A DNA stretch of 64,000 bases from Candidatus Poribacteria bacterium (GTDB lineage: Bacteria; Poribacteria; WGA-4E; WGA-3G), in contig JAAXHL010000063.1 in assembly GCA_012270865.1 (NCBI GenBank), positions 1 through 64,000 on the forward strand. Direction: 5' to 3'. The notes under the pieces are model-generated. The model had not been told where the DNA came from and ran no database searches. It saw only the letters and a program-made list of their open reading frames with translations. Position 1 is the stretch's first letter. Each line of letters starts with the position of its first letter. A program made the position numbers and the translations under genes. Of the stretch, positions 9,584-17,510 are shown piece by piece.

Positions 9584-9650
9584 TTTTTTAAATTTTCCTT
9601 GCGGTTCGTTCCTTTTAATTTTCCTTGCGGTTCGTTCAAGGTTCCTATAT
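9584..9650 (-). repeat. RBS-bearing leader repeat, two tandem copies before ilvC
   Basis: Read in the ilvC direction, the sequence CCGCAAGGAAAATTTAAAAAA abuts the start codon, with a second CCGCAAGGAAAATTAAAAGG just upstream. AAGGAAAA can act as the Shine-Dalgarno sequence. The same motif precedes the lactonase, folC and ggt starts. Confidence 0.65.
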
Positions 9651-9792
9651 GGAAAAACGGTTCTTTCCGTATATCCGGTTTCTCGGCGCGATGCTTGGGC
9701 TTACGCTCCTACAACAACGGCGCGTGCAGAATGCGAAAAAATTCTGATAACACCAGAAATTCTGATTGCACGCCTTGCGGATTGTTTTAAAA

Positions 9793-10293
9793 TTACTTTT
9801 CGGATCCGCGAAGCATCGCTATTTTACCGGTGCGTGCTAACTCAAGGATACCGTACGTACTAAAAATATCGATCGCCGCTTTCAATTTACCCTCATCACC
9901 TGTAATTTCAAGGACAAGTGAGGCAGGTTTCATATCTATAACCCGCCCACGGAAGACTTCCGCGACTTGTAGAATCTCGGTGCGTTTTTGAGGATCATCG
10001 GTAGCAACTTTGATAAGAACAAGCTCCCGCTCAACATGCGTTCCAGCAGTAGAGAGGTCGGTTACCTCAATAACATCAATGAGTCTGTTTAAATGGTGGT
10101 AGATTTGTTCAATAATTTGGGCATCGCCGTGTGTGACAAGGGTTATCTGCGAAATGCTTCTGTCATGCGTCTCGGCGACGTTGAGGCTATCAATATTAAA
10201 GCCGCGCCCACTGAAAAGTCCCGCGACGCGCGCGAGGACTCCGAATCGATTTTCGACTAAAACGGAAAAGATGTGTCGTTCTTCTGAATTCAT
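9793..10293 (-). CDS. ilvN: Acetolactate synthase small (regulatory) subunit
   Basis: A 166-residue regulatory subunit of acetohydroxyacid synthase that binds feedback valine and raises activity of IlvB. An N-terminal ACT domain (FSVLVENRFGVLARVAGLFS, then GRGFNIDSLNVAET, residues 9-45) is followed by the C-terminal domain with LVLEITGDEGKLKAAIDIF. Length is normal. It lies 171 bases downstream of ilvB; the gap contains a palindromic TATCAG-type repeat that could separate expression of the two subunits. Confidence 0.93.
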   Translation of the reverse strand: MNSEERHIFSVLVENRFGVLARVAGLFSGRGFNIDSLNVAETHDRSISQITLVTHGDAQIIEQIYHHLNRLIDVIEVTDLSTAGTHVERELVLIKVATDDPQKRTEILQVAEVFRGRVIDMKPASLVLEITGDEGKLKAAIDIFSTYGILELARTGKIAMLRGSEK

Positions 10294-10314
10294 TTTTTTA
10301 TAGTTTTCGGTTCG

Positions 10315-10457
10315 CCTGCTGCGCAGGCTTTCGGTTGTCGGTTATCAGAGACATAGTTCTCAATCATCAGTTCAGAGGTGTTTTTGATAGGGTGTTCCGC
10401 TCGTTTAAGGGTACCCTCTTGTAACTGACGACTGATAACCGATAACTGACAACCATT
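10315..10457. repeat. TATCAG-type palindromic repeat between ilvB and ilvN
   Basis: Imperfect inverted arrangement: TTGTCGGTTATCAG near the left end and ACTGATAACCGATAACTGAC near the right end. Related blocks occur at 12.60-12.68, 34.63-34.75 and 55.43-55.47 kb. No coding potential. Confidence 0.55.
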
Positions 10458-10464
10458 AAAATCA

Positions 10465-12141
10465 TTAAGCTAACCCGCGAATAACATCTCCGAGTCCTTT
10501 ACCTGCAGGTACCATCGGGAACACGTTTTCCTCTTCATCAACGATGAAGTCAATGACGACGGGGCCGTCGGTGATCCCTTTCGCCTTCTGCAGTGCGGGT
10601 GCGACATCCTCGGTGTGTTCGACGCGCAAACCTGTGGCACCGAATGCCTGCGCGAGCAACGCGAAATCGGGATTGTCGTGGTAATCGACAGCAGAATAGC
10701 GTTTACCGTGGAACAACTCTTGCCACTGACGTACCATCCCCAAATACATATTGTTGATGATAAAGATCTTAAGCGGCAGTTTCATTGTAACCGCTGGCAC
10801 CAATTCTTGGATTGTCATGATGTAAGAACCATCACCGTTGATATTGACAACGGTTTTATCTGGACATCCGAGTTGTGCACCGATTGCGGCAGGTAGACTG
10901 AATCCCATCGTGCCGAGACCACCGGAGTTGAGCCATTGTCGGGGTTCCGTGAATTTGAAGTACTGCGCCGCCCACATCTGGTGCTGCCCGACATCCGCGA
11001 CGACAATGGCATCGCTGTAATGCTCATAAATCTGCTCAATAACGTATTGCGGCATCACCTTATCGGCTTTCTGCTCGTATTCAAACGGGTACTTCCGCTT
11101 CCACTCTTGGATTTGATTGCGCCACGGGTCGATATCTGCTGTACTGACCTGTTTGTTCAGTTCCGTCAGAACACTCTTCGCATCACCAACGATGGGGACA
11201 TCCACCGGTACATTTTTTCCGATACAGGACGCGTCGATATCGATGTGGATCTTTTTAGCGTTGGGTGCGAATTTGCCGAGATCACCTGTAACACGGTCGT
11301 CAAATCTGGCACCGATAGCGATAACGAGGTCCGAATCGGTGAAGGCGTAATTTGCGCAACAGGAGCCGTGCATGCCGGGCATCTCCATCGCCAACGGGTC
11401 CGTTTCGGGAAACGCGCCGAGTCCCATCAGGGTAACAGTAATGGGTATTTGCGTCTTATAGGTGAGCTCTCTTAATTCTTCACTGGCGTTAGCGAGGACG
11501 ACACCGCCCCCGGCATAAAGCATGGGACGTTTGGCTTCTTTGATGAGTGCCGCTGCCTTCGCAATTTGTGCTGGATCACCGTGAACTTGTGGTTTGTAAC
11601 TACGGATGTTAACTGTTTCTGGATATTGAAACAGTGCTTCGTGTATTTGTGCATCTTTGGCGATGTCAATAATTACAGGTCCGGGTTTGCCCGTGCTTGC
11701 GATATGAAACGCCTCAGCGACAACATCTGCGACCTCTTCGCAGTCTTTGATGAGATAACTATGTTTACAGATTGGACGTGTTACGCCGATAACATCGCAT
11801 TCTTGGAAGGCATCGCTGCCGATAAAGTGTGTGAAGACCTGTCCAGTAATCGCGACCATCGGGATAGAGTCCATATAGGCGGTTGCAATGCCGGTGACAA
11901 GGTTGGTTGCCCCGGGTCCGGAAGTTGCGAGTGCGACCCCGACTTTCCCAGTGACGCGTGCGTAGCCATCAGCGGCGTGCGAGGCGCCCTGCTCATGCCG
12001 CATCGGGATCAATTTGATTTCGGTCTCGTCGTATAGGGCATCGAAAATCGGCATCGCTGCGCCACCGTTCACACCGAAAATATATTCGACACCTTCCCGT
12101 TTGAGACTATCAACCAGGATTTGCGCTCCTGAAAGTTCCAT
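10465..12141 (-). CDS. ilvB: Acetolactate synthase large (catalytic) subunit
   Basis: The thiamin-diphosphate enzyme (558 residues) that makes acetolactate or acetohydroxybutyrate from pyruvate. The activating glutamate lies in RHEQGASHAADGYAR near residue 50, followed by GVALATSGPGATNLVTGIA. The ThDP/metal motif is NGDGSYIMTIQELVPA near residues 434-450. It heads ilvBNC and is preceded by a 395-base leader with a consensus promoter, T-box and terminator, so transcription should respond to uncharged tRNA. Confidence 0.96.
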   Translation of the reverse strand: MELSGAQILVDSLKREGVEYIFGVNGGAAMPIFDALYDETEIKLIPMRHEQGASHAADGYARVTGKVGVALATSGPGATNLVTGIATAYMDSIPMVAITGQVFTHFIGSDAFQECDVIGVTRPICKHSYLIKDCEEVADVVAEAFHIASTGKPGPVIIDIAKDAQIHEALFQYPETVNIRSYKPQVHGDPAQIAKAAALIKEAKRPMLYAGGGVVLANASEELRELTYKTQIPITVTLMGLGAFPETDPLAMEMPGMHGSCCANYAFTDSDLVIAIGARFDDRVTGDLGKFAPNAKKIHIDIDASCIGKNVPVDVPIVGDAKSVLTELNKQVSTADIDPWRNQIQEWKRKYPFEYEQKADKVMPQYVIEQIYEHYSDAIVVADVGQHQMWAAQYFKFTEPRQWLNSGGLGTMGFSLPAAIGAQLGCPDKTVVNINGDGSYIMTIQELVPAVTMKLPLKIFIINNMYLGMVRQWQELFHGKRYSAVDYHDNPDFALLAQAFGATGLRVEHTEDVAPALQKAKGITDGPVVIDFIVDEEENVFPMVPAGKGLGDVIRGLA

Positions 12142-12193
12142 GCCAATTTCCTCACAAGTCGTAGATTTGAATCCTACGGGGAGTTGTTGAAAT

Positions 12194-12230
12194 TAAAAAA
12201 CCCCTCTCGTTCCATCTTTGGAGACGAGAA
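12194..12230 (-). terminator. Intrinsic terminator of the T-box leader
   Basis: In the ilvB sense, TCTCGTCTCC pairs with GGAACGAGAG across the loop AAAGAT, and GGGTTTTTTAATTT follows. This is the terminator arm that competes with the antiterminator formed by the adjacent T-box. Confidence 0.85.
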
Positions 12231-12475
12231 GGACGTTTGACTGACCTTACCGTGGTACCACTCCAATTCTCTTTCTCTTCAGAGAAAGAGCACTCTTTGG
12301 GATGCGATAACGGGCATCACACCGACTCATCCTACTTATTGTTCAGATGAGCAGCTCCGAGGCGACCTTCAGTCGTGGAAACTTGAGGAGACCTTTCAGC
12401 CCATGAATCTCCATCTCTTGCAAGCCCGATCGACTTACTCCTCCCCTTCAACGCTTTTTAGGGGTATCTATTTGT
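12195..12475 (-). promoter_or_regulatory. T-box riboswitch leader of ilvBNC
   Basis: In the ilvB sense the leader has a Stem I-like region with the conserved GGGGAGGAGTAAGT and CAAGAGATGGAG segments, then CGGAGCTG, and ends with the T-box core GGAGTGGTACCACGG (12251-12265). A terminator stem and T-run follow. A candidate specifier codon is GTC (Val) at 12364-12366, chosen because it precedes the GAGCTG block. A valine specifier suits ilvBNC, but this alignment is from memory. T-boxes sense uncharged tRNA and are best known from Firmicutes and related groups. Confidence 0.85.
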
Positions 12476-12543
12476 TTTTTAATTACGCACGCCGTTTTAC
12501 GAGGTTTCACGGCGATGCTAAAAAATATCGTGTTTACGCTTTA

Positions 12544-12572
12544 ATTATAACACATAAAAGCGGAGATGTCAA
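12544..12572 (-). promoter_or_regulatory. Consensus sigma-70 promoter of ilvBNC
   Basis: Read on the minus strand: TTGACA (12572-12567), 17-base spacer, TATAAT (12549-12544). Both hexamers are perfect. Transcription would start near 12537, giving a leader of about 395 bases before ilvB. Confidence 0.85.
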
Positions 12573-12595
12573 AAAAAATTAATTTGAGCATCAGA

Positions 12596-12690
12596 GATGC
12601 TCAGTTATCAGTTGTCAGTATTCAGTTAAGAGGTGCTTGATGACTTACATTTTTGCTTCACGAAGGCTGTTAACTGACAACTAAGGATCA
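12596..12690. repeat. TATCAG-type palindromic repeat
   Basis: GCTCAGTTATCAGTTGTCAG at the left and GTTAACTGACAACTAAGG at the right form an imperfect inverted pair of about 90 bases. It belongs to the same family as the block between ilvB and ilvN and lies in the divergent interval between ilvB and the methyltransferase gene. Confidence 0.5.
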
Positions 12691-12757
12691 CTTCGGTTGA
12701 ATAGGATAAAAAAGAAAAACTGAATGGCACTGATTAACTTTGGTTAATGTTAATTCT

Positions 12758-12786
12758 TTGACATAACTATCATGATATGGTAGTAT
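12758..12786 (+). promoter_or_regulatory. Promoter of the double methyltransferase gene
   Basis: TTGACA at 12758-12763, a 17-base spacer and TAGTAT at 12781-12786. The spacer and -10 form an imperfect palindrome (ACTATCATGATATGGTAGT, 12766-12784) that could be an operator. No controller protein gene is visible nearby. Confidence 0.6.
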
Positions 12787-12843
12787 ATACATGCATTGTC
12801 AAGGGATTAGTTTGATTACTTTCAATATTAGAGGATAAAATTA

Positions 12844-15525
12844 ATGAGCCAAAAATACAAATCTGTTTATTTCCCGGAGTATCCAGCGGAAACTGCTAAG
12901 AAAAAATCATTAACTTTAGCTTTTGGCAAGGAAACAGGCGAAATTTATGAGTGCGTTAAAGGACTTTCGAGTGCCGAATTACGTCAACTGCTTGGCAATG
13001 ATTATCAAACGCTTGTATCAAACGCTAAAGCCGACAATTTACCTTTAAATACCTATTGTCTTCGCCAATTGGAGAATTCCATAAATCTCATTCGGGAATC
13101 CGCTGTTCAGCTGTATCTGCCGGGTTTGAATATAAAAGCCGAATTATTTGATCCGGTGTCTGTAACTTTCAAGGGTGGACGAAAAGAACCGTTCGCTCGG
13201 TGGTACCCATACTTAGAGGGGTATTCAACGCAATTTGTGGAATCTATATTGGAAAGATACGCTCCGAATGCGCAAACAATCCTTGATCCTTTTGGTGGAA
13301 CGGGTACAACCGCCTTCACGGCATCACGCCTGAATAAAATTGCCTATTTTTGTGAAATAAACCCGGTTTTGCAGTTTATAAGTTTGACGAAAATAAAAGT
13401 CAGACGCTTAAAATCGTCTCAACGGTCCTTATTGGCTCAAGAACTTGCCCAAATCAAAACCTCACTCAAAGAGCTTGAAAGGTATCCGCGAAACTCTACT
13501 TTAGAGCAAACCTATGTCAACACCTTTGGTGATAGTCTATTTTTTGATGACCCTGTTTATGACCAAGTTTTACGGATTCGCTCGTGGATTGATGAAGTGG
13601 CACTTGAGAATCCGATTTTAGCTAATCTGATTACGATTGCAACCCTGTCGGCACTTGTTCCTGCCTCGCGAATGAAACGATCTGGCGATTTGAGATATAA
13701 AACAACGAAGGAACTTGAACGACAAGTTGTCCCACTTATTGAAGGAATTTGTCAAAATATTGATCAAATGGTTCAGGATATACGAAATGATGTTGATGGG
13801 CTGAAAACGGAACCGTTACTAATATGTGAAAACGCTCAATCGTTAGACGACATTCCATCTTTAAGTATTGATGCTGTTATAACAAGTCCCCCTTACGTCA
13901 ACGGAACAAATTATTTTCGGAACACAAAAATAGAATTGTGGTTCTTAGGCTGCTTAAAAGAAAAAAGAGATTTGGCGAAATTCCGAGAAGTATCTTTAAC
14001 AGCTGGCATCAATGACGTAACTGTCTCCAAAACCCCTGTTCTATCACATCCGGATGTTCAAAAGATTGTCTCTAAACTCGAAAAAGATGCCTATGATTCG
14101 CGCATTCCTCGTATGATTGCCAACTACTTTAGTGAACTATCAGAGGTGTTTCGATCAATTCGTCAACACTTGATGTCCGAGGCGACAATTGCGATTGACA
14201 TTGGGGACTCTTGTTACGCAGGTATTCATGTACCGGTGGATAGATTATTGTCGGTATGCTTGCAAGCGTTCGGTTTTGTCGAAGAAGATTCCGTCACCCT
14301 ACGACAACGCAAATCGAGAGGCGGAATGTTGCTCAAACAGTCATTACTTATTTTTAGATACACCGCTAATCAGAACAGAGGGATCCCTAATAAGCGAAAC
14401 TCGGATTGGCGTTCTGAATGGGACTCCTTCAAACAAAATCTACCGCATCAGAAAACACCATTTATAAAGAGGAACTGGGGACATGCCCGGCATTCATTAT
14501 GCTCTTATCCGGGTAAACTAAAACCTGCTATTGCACACCACTTGGTACAAACATTTGTTCCAGAAGATGGAAGGGTTTTAGATCCATTTGCCGGTGTTGG
14601 TACTATACCATTTGAGGCAGCATTGGCTGGTAAACACGCCTACGGTTTTGAGATAAGTCCTGCTGCTTTTGCTATCGCGAGTGCTAAGGTTCAAGAACCT
14701 ACGGAAATCGGGTGTATAACAGTTATTGAAACAGTAGAAGATTTTATTAACGGCCACTCGGTTACAGATATAGAGATTACTGAAGCAAATCAATTGGGAT
14801 TTAATGGCAAAATAGCCGAATATTATGAACAGCAAACTTTAAAAGAAATCCTTTTAGCGCGACGTTATTTTCAAATGCACCCCCCAAAAACTTCCGAAGC
14901 TCAGTTTGTGTTTGCTTCGTTGCTTCATATTTTACATGGAAATCGTCCGTACGCACTCAGTCGTCGTTCACATCCTCTTACACCTTACAAACCTACAGGG
15001 GCTTATGAATATCGCTCGTTGATTACTCAACTACGAGCAAAAGTTCAACGCGGGTTAAATGAAGATTTACCTGCGGATTTCCAATCGGGGAAGATATTTT
15101 TCCAAGATGCAACAGGTTGGTGGCCCAGAGAGATTGATCAACTGGACAGTATTATTACATCTCCGCCTTTCTTTGATAGCACCCGATTTTATTCTGCAAA
15201 CTGGTTAAGGTTATGGTTTTCGGGTTGGTCTGCTCACGATTTTAAAACATGCCCATCGGTTTTCGTTGACGAAAAGCAGAAAAGCAGTTTTGATGTATAT
15301 ATCCCAATTCTTCGTCAAGCGAAAGAGCGGCTTAAATCTAATGGGGTGATTGTTCTGCATCTGGGGAAAAGTACTAAGTGTGATATGGCGGATCATTTAC
15401 AAAAACTTGGTAAGCGGTGGTTTCGGTCAGCGGATGTTTTCGATGAAAGCGTTGCTCATTGTGAATCCCATGGTATCCGTGATAAAGGAACGGTTACGTC
15501 TCATCAATATCTTGTGCTGTATTAG
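12844..15525 (+). CDS. Fused double-domain DNA methyltransferase (N4-cytosine or N6-adenine type)
   Basis: An 893-residue protein with two complete methyltransferase cores. The first has DPFGGTGTT (SAM binding) at about 148-156 and TSPPY (catalytic) at 347-351. The second has DPFAGVGT at about 580-587 and TSPPF at 772-776. Both halves run motif I then motif IV, and SPPY-type catalytic loops are typical of N4-cytosine enzymes. Each half could methylate one strand of an asymmetric site. The gene is AT-rich compared with its neighbours and convergent with an HNH nuclease gene whose last 32 bases it overlaps. Together they look like a horizontally acquired restriction-modification pair. The target site cannot be read from sequence. 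Confidence 0.85.
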   Translation: MSQKYKSVYFPEYPAETAKKKSLTLAFGKETGEIYECVKGLSSAELRQLLGNDYQTLVSNAKADNLPLNTYCLRQLENSINLIRESAVQLYLPGLNIKAELFDPVSVTFKGGRKEPFARWYPYLEGYSTQFVESILERYAPNAQTILDPFGGTGTTAFTASRLNKIAYFCEINPVLQFISLTKIKVRRLKSSQRSLLAQELAQIKTSLKELERYPRNSTLEQTYVNTFGDSLFFDDPVYDQVLRIRSWIDEVALENPILANLITIATLSALVPASRMKRSGDLRYKTTKELERQVVPLIEGICQNIDQMVQDIRNDVDGLKTEPLLICENAQSLDDIPSLSIDAVITSPPYVNGTNYFRNTKIELWFLGCLKEKRDLAKFREVSLTAGINDVTVSKTPVLSHPDVQKIVSKLEKDAYDSRIPRMIANYFSELSEVFRSIRQHLMSEATIAIDIGDSCYAGIHVPVDRLLSVCLQAFGFVEEDSVTLRQRKSRGGMLLKQSLLIFRYTANQNRGIPNKRNSDWRSEWDSFKQNLPHQKTPFIKRNWGHARHSLCSYPGKLKPAIAHHLVQTFVPEDGRVLDPFAGVGTIPFEAALAGKHAYGFEISPAAFAIASAKVQEPTEIGCITVIETVEDFINGHSVTDIEITEANQLGFNGKIAEYYEQQTLKEILLARRYFQMHPPKTSEAQFVFASLLHILHGNRPYALSRRSHPLTPYKPTGAYEYRSLITQLRAKVQRGLNEDLPADFQSGKIFFQDATGWWPREIDQLDSIITSPPFFDSTRFYSANWLRLWFSGWSAHDFKTCPSVFVDEKQKSSFDVYIPILRQAKERLKSNGVIVLHLGKSTKCDMADHLQKLGKRWFRSADVFDESVAHCESHGIRDKGTVTSHQYLVLY

Positions 15526-16534
15526 TATCCATTTCCTGATGAATGACTTGTTGGTACGCCTGATCGGCTTGTCGAATCCAAGCGGATGAAATGGTTGTTG
15601 AATGCTGAAAAAAATCAAAATCCTCATATTCCAGAATCCGGTTACGTAGTTTGATAATTTCTGACATATAGGCTGCATATTTTGCAAGAAGTTGGTCAAC
15701 CTGTTCAGATATCTTAAGGCGTTCAATTGCTACCGGATTATAGTGTGGTTGCCCAGCGAGCGTTTCGTATTGAACACCTGTCAAGATAGCAAGATTCCTC
15801 AACTCTTTGTCCGAATAATATGCTGAAGGCCACTTATCTGATTTCTCACTATTATGCTCTCTACATAACAGTGTTGCATTTTCGGTTGTCAGGGGCCACA
15901 AAAAAACAGCAGGGAGTGTATGATCAAGCGGACGTTCTTTAGCATCAACTCCTCGTAGGTCTTTTCTGCACTTAAAACAACGATAGCCAAAACGTTTGTA
16001 GATATCTTCGCTATTAATTTTCCGACTTCCAGAGAGGTCCAAATACATCCGCCGTTTTTGCGCGGCTTCGCGGTGTTGATCTGTCAATCGAGTTTTATTT
16101 TTAATGGCGTTGTAAACTGCTTTACATAATCTGCACTCACCCTGACGACCAGATTTTCGAGCACTATGCCGGTCGAATAAATTAAGCGGTTTAATCGTAT
16201 TACAGATGATGCAATACTTATATTCTTGTGCTTCCTCAATATAGTCATCGTGCAGTATTGTAAATGTGCCTTTCTCAATAATAGAATTATCTCTCTGATC
16301 TTTCAGTTCATACGCATAGAATTGTGTTTCATCTCCAGATAGCATAACTATTTCACAACTCGGACAAACAATTTCAAAATCAGTAGCAATCTCATTTTTA
16401 CGAATGAAGATAAATTCTTTGCATTCACTGTTCAAACACTGGAACCCTTTGAAAACCACGTCACTCATTCCATGCACATGCTCTGCCCGTATCTGATTTG
16501 TTTTAACAACTTTTGTATACGGTTTGCGTCTCAT
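15494..16534 (-). CDS. HNH-type endonuclease, probable restriction enzyme
   Basis: A 346-residue zinc-rich protein. Several CxxC pairs occur: CPSC, CIIC, CRLC and CFKC. The HNH core is about residues 180-236: YRCFKCRKDL, the catalytic His in LDHTLPAVF, and Asn/His in TENATLLCREHNSEKSD. The C-terminal 80 residues are helical (QVDQLLAKYAAYMSEIIKLR). The gene overlaps the methyltransferase 3' end by 32 bases tail-to-tail and is equally AT-rich. I infer it is the cognate restriction nuclease; a role in recombination or mobile-element homing is the alternative. Confidence 0.75.
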   Translation of the reverse strand: MRRKPYTKVVKTNQIRAEHVHGMSDVVFKGFQCLNSECKEFIFIRKNEIATDFEIVCPSCEIVMLSGDETQFYAYELKDQRDNSIIEKGTFTILHDDYIEEAQEYKYCIICNTIKPLNLFDRHSARKSGRQGECRLCKAVYNAIKNKTRLTDQHREAAQKRRMYLDLSGSRKINSEDIYKRFGYRCFKCRKDLRGVDAKERPLDHTLPAVFLWPLTTENATLLCREHNSEKSDKWPSAYYSDKELRNLAILTGVQYETLAGQPHYNPVAIERLKISEQVDQLLAKYAAYMSEIIKLRNRILEYEDFDFFQHSTTISSAWIRQADQAYQQVIHQEMDTNTAQDIDET

Positions 16535-16736
16535 CTTTTACCTCTCGCGATGCGATAGTTCTGCAGTGTTGGATGTTCTGTATATCCGGTGTCTATTAAC
16601 ATCTGGAGCCGTGTTTGGTGGGGATTGCGCGAGCGGAACTCTATAGGAAGGCATCTGATTGTTTCGGAAGTAGAGGGTAGGGTTGAAACGGTGTTCGTGC
16701 CTACCCCTACCACAATCCGAAGTTTGTTATGGAAAG

Positions 16737-17348
16737 TTAGGCGTTCGCGACGTAAATCTCGTTAACGCGGTTCCAGTTGATGACATTCTTCCAAGCTTCA
16801 ATGTAATCTGGACGGCGGTTCTGGTAGTTGAGATAGTATGCGTGTTCCCAGATATCAATGCCGAGAAGTGGGGTATGTCCCTGCATAATCGGGCTGTCCT
16901 GATTGGCGGTGGAATAGATTTCCAAACCGTCGTCGCCGAGGACGAGCCATGCCCAACCGGAGCCGAAACGTGTGGCGGCTGCGGTCGTGAATGCTTCATT
17001 CGCGGCATCAAGTGAGCCAAAGGCGGATTTTATCGCGGCTGCGAGTTCACCGCTTGGGTCGCCGCCGTTGCCGCTCGGACACATAATGGACCAGAAAAGG
17101 GAATGATTGGCGTGTCCGCCACCGTTGTTGATGACGGCTTGACGTTTGTCTTCCGGGACCTGGTCGAGGTTCTGGAGGAGTTCCTGGACATCCATATCGG
17201 CGAGGGCACCGAGTCCTTCTAAAGCAGCGTTGAGGTTGTTAACATACCCCTGATGGTGTTTGCCGTGATGGATTTCCATCGTATCGGCACCGATGTGAGG
17301 TGCCAAAGCATCGTGCGCATACGGGAGCGCTGGTAATGTGTGTGCCAT
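16737..17348 (-). CDS. sodA: Superoxide dismutase, manganese type
   Basis: A 203-residue cytoplasmic Fe/Mn-family dismutase. Metal ligands are visible: His 27 (EIHHGKHH), His 82 ([10 protein letters not shown]), Asp 165 and His 169 ([10 protein letters not shown]). Gln 150 in TANQDSP and Gly in NGGGHANH are the residues that usually mark manganese enzymes. AGGAGG lies eleven bases before the start. A likely promoter sits at 17439-17467, so it may be expressed apart from the nuclease gene upstream. Confidence 0.95.
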   Translation of the reverse strand: MAHTLPALPYAHDALAPHIGADTMEIHHGKHHQGYVNNLNAALEGLGALADMDVQELLQNLDQVPEDKRQAVINNGGGHANHSLFWSIMCPSGNGGDPSGELAAAIKSAFGSLDAANEAFTTAAATRFGSGWAWLVLGDDGLEIYSTANQDSPIMQGHTPLLGIDIWEHAYYLNYQNRRPDYIEAWKNVINWNRVNEIYVANA

Positions 17349-17438
17349 TTAAACAATAGCCTCCTGTGTTGTCTTTTAGATGTGCTTGCAAATTGCGTAC
17401 TATCGGGTTGCAAGCAATGTAGTTAAAAAATCAAAAAG

Positions 17439-17467
17439 AGTATAGCAGAATTGTTAGAAGTGTGCAA
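17439..17467 (-). promoter_or_regulatory. Possible sodA promoter
   Basis: Minus strand: TTGCAC (17467-17462), 17-base spacer, TATACT (17444-17439). The -10 is a good match, the -35 only partial. Confidence 0.4.
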
Positions 17468-17510
17468 GTTTTTTCTCAAGGGAATGGTGTGAAATTTTGT
17501 CAGCAGAGAA

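Noticed and set aside
16531-16713. 60-codon frame whose stop overlaps the HNH gene start
   Set aside because: The ATGA overlap is tempting, but the start lies within a hairpin (GTAGGCACGAACACC) that looks like a repeat, there is no Shine-Dalgarno sequence and no family similarity.
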